A stretch of DNA of 64,000 nucleotides. It comes from Myxococcales bacterium. Its GTDB lineage: Bacteria; Myxococcota_A; Polyangia; Palsa-1104; JAEUJZ01. The stretch lies in contig JAEUJZ010000171.1 of the NCBI GenBank assembly GCA_016794505.1, forward strand, positions 62,001 to 126,000, given 5' to 3'. A program made the position numbers and the translations under genes. The stretch's first letter is position 1. Each line of letters begins with the position of its first letter. This document shows, piece after piece, positions 8,253 through 15,344 of the stretch. Below the pieces are notes generated by a model that saw only the letters and a list, made by a program, of their open reading frames with translations, did no database searches and was not told the origin of the DNA.

Positions 8253-9863
8253 CTAGCCCTTTCGCATGGGCGGTGGAGCCCCCGGCTTCATCTTTTCGTG
8301 CTGCGGGTTGTCCGCAAGCTTCGGGAAGGCCGAGGGCGGTGGCGTGATGATCTCGCACGTAATGGCGGGCTTGTTTTCGATCCACGCGCCGACTCGGCGG
8401 TACGCGCAGGGCTCGCGCATGCGCAGCATGATCTCGGAAAACGGCATGTACTCGATGTCGATCTTGCGCAGCGTCCACTCGTAGTTTTCGCGCAGGGTCT
8501 TGGCATCTTTGGCGAAGGGCCGAATGACATAGTGCGGCAGCGATGCGCCATGGCAGCGGTTCTGCGTGCAGGTCATCTTGTCGAGGACGGGCTGCACCTC
8601 GGCCACAAAGCGCTCGTACGACGGCGGCACGGGCTTGCCGCAGGGCCGGATCGGCTGTTTGTGCAGCCAAGCCGTTGTGATGTCATCGACGCAGTCTCCG
8701 GCGCCGCCGAGTCGCTGACCGCCACCGTGGGGCTGCTCGTTGCGAATGGTGGTCAGGAACGTGCTCTTGTCGGGCTTTTTGAAGTCCTCGATGCGCGCCG
8801 TCAGCATCAGATAGTCATGCCAGCCGCCGAGTCCGTGGTCCTCGCTGGCGCCGCGCAGCATCATCTCGGGAACGCCGCCGCCGTGGCAGGTGGTGTCGAA
8901 ACACGCGCGCTTGCTGAGCGCCGGATAGACCTGCTTTACGTACACATCAAAGTCGGGCATGCCCTGCATGGCGCCCGTGGTGTTGACATCGCAGCTCAGC
9001 TCGGGAGCTTCCGCGATATAGCCATAGACGCGGCGCAGGCCACAGCTGCGACGGTCAAAGACCTTGGTGTGCTTGCCATCGCTGGCCAGCACGGCCGCCA
9101 GTAAGGGATTTACCCAGGGCGAAATGGGATACTGCGGCATGTTCGATATCTGCGTGAACAGCGTCTGCACCTGGGGGGTGACCAGGGGCGCCGCGGCATC
9201 GGCAGGCTGCTTCAGCAGCGATAGGTCCAAGCGCTGCGTCGCGGGTCCAGGCTGGCTGTGACAGTCGCCGCAGCCCAGCGCCCGCAGCGCCGGAATCACT
9301 TCGCGCGCAAAGCGCTGCACGTCGCGCGGGGTGTCGTCTGAGCACTGCACGTCGGGCTTGCCCTCGATCCAAGCCAGGACCCGGCGATAGTCGCAGGAAC
9401 CGACGGCGATGTTGCGACCGCCATTGTGCTGCGAGACCCCCGTTGCTTTGAGGAGGAGCTCGCTCTGTTCTGGTGCCTTGCGATCGATGCGGGCCGTGAC
9501 GTTGGGCAGCTCGCGCTCGTCGTTGCCCGTGAAGTAAAAGCCGCCGCCGCGAAAGGCCGAATGACAGCTACCGCCCGCGCAGCCGCGTCGCACAAAGATG
9601 GGGCGGATGTCGCGCGCATAGCGGGCCGCTTCGTCAGCTTGCGCAGGGGGGGCGGCCGTCGATTGCGCGGGCGTCGCCGTCGCTGAAGACCCACTGGGCG
9701 GCACAACGCCATTCCGCGCGATGCGGATGCGCTGGCTGTCGCCCTCGGCGCTTGCTCCGGGGGCCGGGCTGCGATTGCAGGCCCAAAGACACAGCGGCAG
9801 GGCCCAAAGACCGATCGAGGCTATGACCCCACGTCGAAGGCTCGGTGCGGATAGGCTCGTCAT
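8253..9863 (-). CDS. Lipoprotein with four cytochrome c-like modules
   Basis: The 536-residue product has a lipobox (LWAC, C29) followed by a Ser/Ala/Pro-rich linker. Four modules follow. Each has a haem motif and, 48-72 residues later, a cysteine pair spaced exactly 17 residues apart within a (C)..RRV..WIE.KP pattern. The haem motifs are C95-x4-C100-H101, C198-x2-C201-H202, C321-x4-C326-H327 and C432-x4-C437-H438. Three are therefore CX4CH rather than the usual CXXCH. The cysteine pairs are 157/174, 274/291, 391/408 and 486/503. The gene is last in an operon with two di-haem oxidoreductase genes and overlaps the preceding one by 4 bases. It is probably an envelope electron carrier or peroxidase partner. 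The function is inferred and no close named family was recognised. Confidence 0.75.
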   Translation of the reverse strand: MTSLSAPSLRRGVIASIGLWALPLCLWACNRSPAPGASAEGDSQRIRIARNGVVPPSGSSATATPAQSTAAPPAQADEAARYARDIRPIFVRRGCAGGSCHSAFRGGGFYFTGNDERELPNVTARIDRKAPEQSELLLKATGVSQHNGGRNIAVGSCDYRRVLAWIEGKPDVQCSDDTPRDVQRFAREVIPALRALGCGDCHSQPGPATQRLDLSLLKQPADAAAPLVTPQVQTLFTQISNMPQYPISPWVNPLLAAVLASDGKHTKVFDRRSCGLRRVYGYIAEAPELSCDVNTTGAMQGMPDFDVYVKQVYPALSKRACFDTTCHGGGVPEMMLRGASEDHGLGGWHDYLMLTARIEDFKKPDKSTFLTTIRNEQPHGGGQRLGGAGDCVDDITTAWLHKQPIRPCGKPVPPSYERFVAEVQPVLDKMTCTQNRCHGASLPHYVIRPFAKDAKTLRENYEWTLRKIDIEYMPFSEIMLRMREPCAYRRVGAWIENKPAITCEIITPPPSAFPKLADNPQHEKMKPGAPPPMRKG

Positions 9864-11368
9864 GGTTTGAACTCCACTTGCGCAGGCCGATTGAGGCTGA
9901 GCAAAAACATGCGCAGCGGCTCGCTGTCCGCCACCTGCAGCTGCGCATAGGCATTGCGAGCGGCGCTCGCTTCACCACCGTGTGCCAAGATGGCCGACTC
10001 GATGTCACCGGCTCGCCCGTCGTGCAGATAGGGGCCCGTCGAGGAAATTCCCCAAAGGGGCGGCGTCAGCCACTGCTTGCGCGAGATGCCTTGCTGGCTG
10101 CGACTGTCGGCCAAGTCGTCGCCCATGTTGTGCCGCCGCAGATCGCTGTATAGGCGGACCGACAGCGGGCGCTTGCCCCGTGTCGCGCTGCTGGCCAAAA
10201 GCGGCGTCAGGTCGACAACGGGCTGCGAGTTCTCGTCGGGACCCAGGTGCAATACCGGGTCCTCCAAGGGCAGCTCAGGAGTATGACAGTCGGCGCAGCC
10301 AAGTGACTGAAAGAGCTTCTGACCGCGCGCCAACTGCAGCGAGAAGTTCGGGGCAACGAGCAGATCCTCGCTCGATGGCGAAAGCGCAGCGAGATAGGCG
10401 GTCAGCGCCGTCACCATGCCCACGGTTGCTTCTCGCTTCACTCCGTCGGCGTCCGGGTCCTCTTTGGGGCCATTGCCCAGCTGCTCCGCTGGTGCGTGGC
10501 GATGGATCAGCTCTTCCGCTTGAATGCCCAGGTTCTGCTGCAGCGAGGTGACGACCAGCTGTCGCAGGCTCGACTCGGTGCCTTTCCAGCCGAACGGGCG
10601 GACGATCAAGTCCAGGCTGACTCCACGCACGCCGCTGGAATCAAGCCGGCCGCTCTTGTCGCGCTTCAGCGAGCCGAAGCTGATGCCCTTGCTCGTGAGC
10701 GCTGCACTCTCGCCGGGGCGCAGGTTCTTGATGGCGTGACGGGCTTGCGCCTGCAGCTCGGACGTCATTTCTTCGCCCAGGCGCTGCACCAGGGCGGCTC
10801 CGAACAGCGGGCGCGGGTTTCGTTCTAGGCCGCTTGTCGGCACGTCGCCGTCGCCGTCGACAAACGAGTTGTCGGCACGGAAGCCAGCCCCGCCCACGCC
10901 CCCCACATGATGACAGCCCACACAGCGCGTTCCGTCGGGGCCGCCGAAGGAACGGTACTGCACGTGGCGCAGGTTGGGGGCAGGTCGACTGCCGGCCATC
11001 GGCGCTTTGCTGGCGGCAAGGCCGTTGCCCAGGCCCGTCTCGACCGAGAAGTCGTTCGAGAACAGCTCGCGGCCGATCTCGATCAAGCGCGGCAGCTGGA
11101 TGCGTCGCGAGTCGATGTCGCGCTGCTCGATGCGCAGCTCGTTCCATATGGATCCAGGCTCATACAGCTCGTGGAATTGGCGCTCGCGCTTGGCGATCTT
11201 TTCGGTAATCGCGCGGCGGGCTTCGGACGCGATGTCAGTCGGGGCAAAGCCGCGTGGCGCAAGGTTGCCAACGGGCGGAATGGGCTGCGCGGTACTGCGT
11301 CGCGTACAGGCGCTGCCACTGCCCAGCGCAAGCAGGCAAAAGAGCAAACCAGGAAGGCGGGGCGTCAT
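9860..11368 (-). CDS. Di-haem oxidoreductase lipoprotein (DHOR/DUF1111-like)
   Basis: The 502-residue lipoprotein (lipobox GSAC, C21) has two CXXCH haem sites, at C149/C152/H153 (followed by a second His) and C358/C361/H362. It also has a DLIVRPFGWKGT segment and a C-terminal TPPLWGISSTGPYLHDGRA block. This is the layout of the putative thiol or peroxidase-type di-haem oxidoreductases related to MauG and CcpA. Such proteins act in the periplasm on small oxidants or protein substrates. The gene overlaps both neighbours by 4 bases (ATGA), placing it in the middle of a three-gene operon with a paralogue upstream and a four-module cytochrome downstream. Confidence 0.85.
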   Translation of the reverse strand: MTPRLPGLLFCLLALGSGSACTRRSTAQPIPPVGNLAPRGFAPTDIASEARRAITEKIAKRERQFHELYEPGSIWNELRIEQRDIDSRRIQLPRLIEIGRELFSNDFSVETGLGNGLAASKAPMAGSRPAPNLRHVQYRSFGGPDGTRCVGCHHVGGVGGAGFRADNSFVDGDGDVPTSGLERNPRPLFGAALVQRLGEEMTSELQAQARHAIKNLRPGESAALTSKGISFGSLKRDKSGRLDSSGVRGVSLDLIVRPFGWKGTESSLRQLVVTSLQQNLGIQAEELIHRHAPAEQLGNGPKEDPDADGVKREATVGMVTALTAYLAALSPSSEDLLVAPNFSLQLARGQKLFQSLGCADCHTPELPLEDPVLHLGPDENSQPVVDLTPLLASSATRGKRPLSVRLYSDLRRHNMGDDLADSRSQQGISRKQWLTPPLWGISSTGPYLHDGRAGDIESAILAHGGEASAARNAYAQLQVADSEPLRMFLLSLNRPAQVEFKP

Positions 11369-13011
11369 AGCGTGACCTCAGGCAGCAGCGGACGCGTCAG
11401 CGAAAACAAGAACACCTGCAGGGCGCGCTGGCGCTGCGGCGGCAGCTTCAGATAGCTGTCGCGCGAGTCCTTCGCTTCTCCTCCATGCAAGCGGATGGCG
11501 TCATGCAGCGTCGGAGCGCGGCCGTCGTGCAGGTACGGCGCCGTGTCGGCGAGACCCCACAGCGGGCGCGTCAGGAAATACGACTCAGGAATTTGGGGAC
11601 CCTGGCGATAGACGCTGGAAGTCGCGTCCGGCGCGGCGGGCTGCGCCGGCTTGCCATGCGTGTCATCGGCGAGCTCGCTGCCCATGTCGTGACGCCGCAG
11701 ATCGGAAAAGGGAAAGATCGCGTAGCTGGTGCTTGAAACATCGAACTGGCGCAGCGGCGGCCCGTTGCGGATGTCCTTGCGCAGATCGAGCTGCAGCGCG
11801 ACATGGCTCGTCGCATCTTCGCCGTGCTCGTCCCAGATCGGATGTTGCAGCTCCCAGCGCGGCTTGTGGCAGCTCTGGCAGCCCAGCTCGTCAAACGCCA
11901 GCAATCCGTCACGCCAGGCCGCGCGCAGCTCGGGGGATCGCGGCGGGTCGATAATCGGCAGCGGCAAGAGCGTCAAATAGACCGACATCGCGGTGAGCTG
12001 CGCGCCCGAGAGCTCATCGTTGCGCGCGTCCTTGTCGGGGTTTTCAGGCGGGCCATCGCCCAAGGCTGCGACGACAGCTCGCGTCGCGGGTGACGCATCG
12101 CGCGGCAGCGGCCCATAGGTCTGCGACAGCTGCTGCAGAACCGTCGACTGCAGGCCGTGGTGGACTTGAAAAGCCTCCTCGGCAAAGCGCCGCAGCGTCG
12201 AGTGCGTGCCCTTCCAGCCGAACGGACGCACGACCAAGTCGGGGTCAATCGATCGCACCTGGCTCAGATCCAAGCGACCATCGGGCAAGAGCTTTGCGGT
12301 TCCGAAATCCACCCCTTGAACGATCAAGCGGATGTCCTGCGCGTTGGCGCGTGGTGCGGTCTGGGCGTACTTCTGAAGCTCTGCGGTGACTTCCCGTGCC
12401 AGGATCTGCAGCGCCCCACCTCCGTGCAAGGCCGGAGGATTGCGCTCGTTTGAGCTGCTCGGTCGCACGCCATCGCCCCCCGTCAACGCCGCTTCGCTGT
12501 ACTCGCCGGCTCCGTCGTCGCCGCCGCGGTGATGACAGGTGCGGCAGCTTGACGTGTCGGGGCCGCCGTGCGCGCCGCGGTGGACGCGATGCATGTTGGG
12601 AGCCTTGCCACCCATCGCATCGCCGAAGCCTGGGAACAGCGATAGCTCCATCTCAAACAGCTCTTCGCCGGCTCGGAACTGCTGCTCAAGTGGGTCGGCT
12701 GTGGCGTACAGTCGGCCCGTCGGAACCAGGGGCATTTGACTGGCGCTGGCTTCCAGTGGCTCGGCGGCCAGGATGTGACGGCCAAAGCGCTTGGCGGCTA
12801 CGGCCTGCGTCAAGTCCACCAGATACGCGTCCAGATCCAGCGAGCTCTCAAGCAGCAGCGCCGGAGCATTCAGAGTGGTTCCGGCATCGCGGGCTGGTCC
12901 GGGTCGGCGGGCGGTGGCAGGTCGGCAGCCGGTCGACGCTAGAAACAAGACTCCCAGGCCTAAGGCCAAGGGGCCCCATGGGCGCGTAAGCGACAAGGAC
13001 GATAGAGGCAT
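11365..13011 (-). CDS. Di-haem oxidoreductase lipoprotein (DHOR-like paralogue)
   Basis: The ATG at 13011 gives 548 residues with a clear lipobox (STGC, C29). An in-frame TTG further upstream would bury the signal peptide. Haem sites are C156/C159/H160, followed by a second His, and C378/C381/H382. It shares the LVVRPFGWKGTHSTLR and LTRPLWGLADTAPYLHDGRA blocks with the next gene, so the two are paralogues from an old duplication. This one has extra sequence between the second haem and the C-terminal block. It is first in the cytochrome operon (4-base overlap downstream). The spacer upstream contains an AT-rich island. Substrate unknown. Confidence 0.85.
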   Translation of the reverse strand: MPLSSLSLTRPWGPLALGLGVLFLASTGCRPATARRPGPARDAGTTLNAPALLLESSLDLDAYLVDLTQAVAAKRFGRHILAAEPLEASASQMPLVPTGRLYATADPLEQQFRAGEELFEMELSLFPGFGDAMGGKAPNMHRVHRGAHGGPDTSSCRTCHHRGGDDGAGEYSEAALTGGDGVRPSSSNERNPPALHGGGALQILAREVTAELQKYAQTAPRANAQDIRLIVQGVDFGTAKLLPDGRLDLSQVRSIDPDLVVRPFGWKGTHSTLRRFAEEAFQVHHGLQSTVLQQLSQTYGPLPRDASPATRAVVAALGDGPPENPDKDARNDELSGAQLTAMSVYLTLLPLPIIDPPRSPELRAAWRDGLLAFDELGCQSCHKPRWELQHPIWDEHGEDATSHVALQLDLRKDIRNGPPLRQFDVSSTSYAIFPFSDLRRHDMGSELADDTHGKPAQPAAPDATSSVYRQGPQIPESYFLTRPLWGLADTAPYLHDGRAPTLHDAIRLHGGEAKDSRDSYLKLPPQRQRALQVFLFSLTRPLLPEVTL

Positions 13012-13182
13012 GCAGGCGAATTGTACCTCTCGTGTGGGACGCCGGGATAGTGCCAATCCACGGCTTCGCCCCGACTGACGGCGGCCTGGCTCTGCGATGG
13101 GCGAGCCCGCCGCGCAGCCGCGGCCCCATGCCGCTAAATTTGCGCGATTTCCGCTTCGCCTGGGTCTTTCCGCCCCGTTTGC

Positions 13183-13262
13183 AAGCAGATATTTATATAA
13201 ATAAAACGGAACTAAATTGGCAAATTAATTATGATGATATATTAATTTATGCTCGATCGTTG
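13183..13262. other. AT-rich island
   Basis: A second strongly AT-rich stretch in GC-rich surroundings, sharing words with the island at 3538-3640 (TATATAAATA, then AAATTA with ATGAT nearby). It overlaps the last codons of the histidine kinase gene and lies upstream of the cytochrome operon, so it could act in termination of one or promotion of the other. No clear promoter or T-run hairpin was identified. Confidence 0.55.
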
Positions 13263-14491
13263 CCTCTGGCGAACTCTGCAGAGGTCGGGGGAAGCGGCAA
13301 CGTGAAGCGGAAGATCGCGCCGCGCTCGCGCCCGCTTTCGACCCAGACTTGGCCGCCGTGGGCTTCGACGAAGCGGCGCACAATCGCCAAGCCCAGGCCC
13401 GATCCTTCGTAGGCGCGCGAGGGCGAGTTGTCGACTTGATAGAACGTGTCGAACACCTTGTCGTGCAGCTCGGGCGGAATCCCGATGCCGCTGTCGATCA
13501 CCGAGACCTGCACAGCCTGCGCCGTGGCCAGTTCGGCACTTGGTAGGGTCTTGATCTCGATGCGGACGTCGCCGTGCTCTGGCGTGAACTTGATGGCGTT
13601 GCTGATCAGGTTGCTCAGCACCTGGCGCAGCTTTTCGCGGTCGGCTTGGATCCAGGGCAGCTGGGTCGGCAGATCGACCAAAACGTGCAGTCGACGCCGA
13701 CGCGCTTGCGGCGCCTGCAGATAGACGACTTCGTGGATCAGGTCGCGCAGATCGACGGGCCGTCGGTTGAGCTGCACTCCGACCGTTTCGATGCGCGAGA
13801 CATCCAGCAGCTTGCTGATCAGCGCCAAGAGCTGCTCTCCCTTGGCCATGACTGTGCTTAGGTAGTCGCGCTGTTCTTCGTTGAGCGGCCCCGCCAAGCC
13901 GTCAAGCAGCATCTCGGAATAGCCCAGCACCGACGTCAGCGGCGTACGCAGCTCGTGCGAGACTGTGGCCAAGAAGCTCGCTTTGATGCGGTCGGCATCG
14001 CGCATGCGTTCCATGGCCTGCTCCAGGCGCTGCGCCTTTTGTTGCAGCTCGCAGTGCGTCTCTTCGACATACGCTTCGTGGGCTCGTGAGGTCAGCGTGC
14101 GGCGAATGGCTGAATAAAGCAGCGACTCGCCCAGGCGCACGGCAAAGTGGGCAATGCGCAGACCCGCAGGCCGATCGTCGCTGCTGCCGCGCACAGTCAC
14201 CGTCGAGGAATGCGGCGCCGCGATCAGGGTGGCGATGCGCTCTCCGGCATAGAACACATCGCGCTGTACCCAGCCTGTGCCGGAGGGGCGCTCGCTGTGG
14301 GCCAGCTCAGCGCTGCCGAACAAGCAGCGACGCTGGCTATCCAAGACAGCCAGCTCACAGCCCAGCTCGCAGACGGACTGCAGCAAGCCTTGCTCCTCCG
14401 GGCCTAGCAGGCTGCCGGCGGCGATTGGATCGTCGACGCTGGCTAGTGCCTGTACGGCCGTCGCTGCAACGCTGGAGGCGGGCTTGCTCAT
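13247..14491 (-). CDS. Cytoplasmic sensor histidine kinase
   Basis: The start is the ATG at 14491, which overlaps the stop of the upstream GTPase-like gene (ATGA), giving 414 residues. No membrane segment is visible. Residues 30-130 form a GAF-like or unrecognised sensory domain, followed by a helical linker. The HisKA motif FLATVSHELRTPL has H179. The ATPase domain shows NLISNAIKFTPEH, DSGIGIPPE and GSGLGLAIV boxes. It should autophosphorylate and pass phosphate to a response regulator, but none is adjacent. Coupled translation with a small-GTPase-like gene suggests that the GTPase-like protein modulates or localises the kinase. That is inference. Confidence 0.9.
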   Translation of the reverse strand: MSKPASSVAATAVQALASVDDPIAAGSLLGPEEQGLLQSVCELGCELAVLDSQRRCLFGSAELAHSERPSGTGWVQRDVFYAGERIATLIAAPHSSTVTVRGSSDDRPAGLRIAHFAVRLGESLLYSAIRRTLTSRAHEAYVEETHCELQQKAQRLEQAMERMRDADRIKASFLATVSHELRTPLTSVLGYSEMLLDGLAGPLNEEQRDYLSTVMAKGEQLLALISKLLDVSRIETVGVQLNRRPVDLRDLIHEVVYLQAPQARRRRLHVLVDLPTQLPWIQADREKLRQVLSNLISNAIKFTPEHGDVRIEIKTLPSAELATAQAVQVSVIDSGIGIPPELHDKVFDTFYQVDNSPSRAYEGSGLGLAIVRRFVEAHGGQVWVESGRERGAIFRFTLPLPPTSAEFARGNDRA

Positions 14492-15291
14492 GAGTGCGAA
14501 GCTCCCCCGGTTTGGCTGCGGCCCGCGCTGCGAGCCTCGGCGCTCCACAGCATGGCCAGCGACTGCGGCCCGCACGGAACGCTCTGGGCTGTGACCAGCG
14601 ACGCAGACGCGGCGATGTCCGACGCGGGCACTTGGCGGTGGTCCTGCCGAGCTTCCAGGCCAAAGGCGCGCAACAAGGCGACGTCTACTTCTTCGGCGGG
14701 GGGCACGTGGACGGCCACGTCCGCGGCCAAGCGCTGCAGAAACGACGGCCAGGCGGCCAGAACGACGCTGCGCAGCGCGGTGATCAGCGGTTCCTCATCG
14801 CTTGTCGCCCATGGGCTGTCTTGGCTGACGACGGGCACCGACGCTGCGGTCATGCCGCACTCGCGCAGGTTGCTGCGTAGCTCTTCAAATCCCGCCTCGG
14901 CTCCGACTCTGCCACGACATGCCACGCCGCTTCCTGGGGCCTGCGGCGTGGCGGCTGCTCTGTCGGCATCGTCATGAGTCGGCAACAGGATCACGCCATC
15001 GGCACCGCGCAGAAGCAGACGTCGCATGGGGCGATGCATCGGGCTGCCCGGCACCGAGATCAAGCGCAGCAGCAACGAGCCCTTTTCATGCGTGAGCCGG
15101 ATGGGCAACAGGTCAAAGAACAGCGTGCGCGCCTCGCTGGCGTCCAGGGTAAACACGCGGCTGGCGTGCAGCAGCCGGGCCGCGAGCCGACGCAGGGTCT
15201 CGGTCTTTCCGGATCCCGACGGGCCGTAGTACACGATCTTTAGCTGAACGAGGGGACACGAGGCGGGCGAGGCGGGCTCAAGGTGTGACAT
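14488..15291 (-). CDS. MglA-like small GTPase with degenerate G motifs
   Basis: The 267-residue protein has an intact P-loop GPSGSGKT (residues 23-30) and a TLFFDLLPI segment. That segment is characteristic of MglA, the Ras-like polarity switch of myxobacteria and relatives. The strand after it reads VPGS where MglA has VPGQ. The expected N-K-x-D guanine-specificity motif is replaced by VVSQDSPWATSD. Nucleotide may still bind through the P-loop, but GTP specificity and hydrolysis look impaired. There is an unusual insert between the two regions and about 70 extra C-terminal residues. The gene overlaps the downstream kinase gene by 4 bases and lies 53 bases after lon, so all three may be cotranscribed. 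Confidence 0.7.
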   Translation of the reverse strand: MSHLEPASPASCPLVQLKIVYYGPSGSGKTETLRRLAARLLHASRVFTLDASEARTLFFDLLPIRLTHEKGSLLLRLISVPGSPMHRPMRRLLLRGADGVILLPTHDDADRAAATPQAPGSGVACRGRVGAEAGFEELRSNLRECGMTAASVPVVSQDSPWATSDEEPLITALRSVVLAAWPSFLQRLAADVAVHVPPAEEVDVALLRAFGLEARQDHRQVPASDIAASASLVTAQSVPCGPQSLAMLWSAEARSAGRSQTGGASHS

Positions 15292-15344
15292 GGAGAAGAC
15301 CGAGACAGGCAGGTTCGCTACGGTTGCCTTACGGCGCGTCCATA

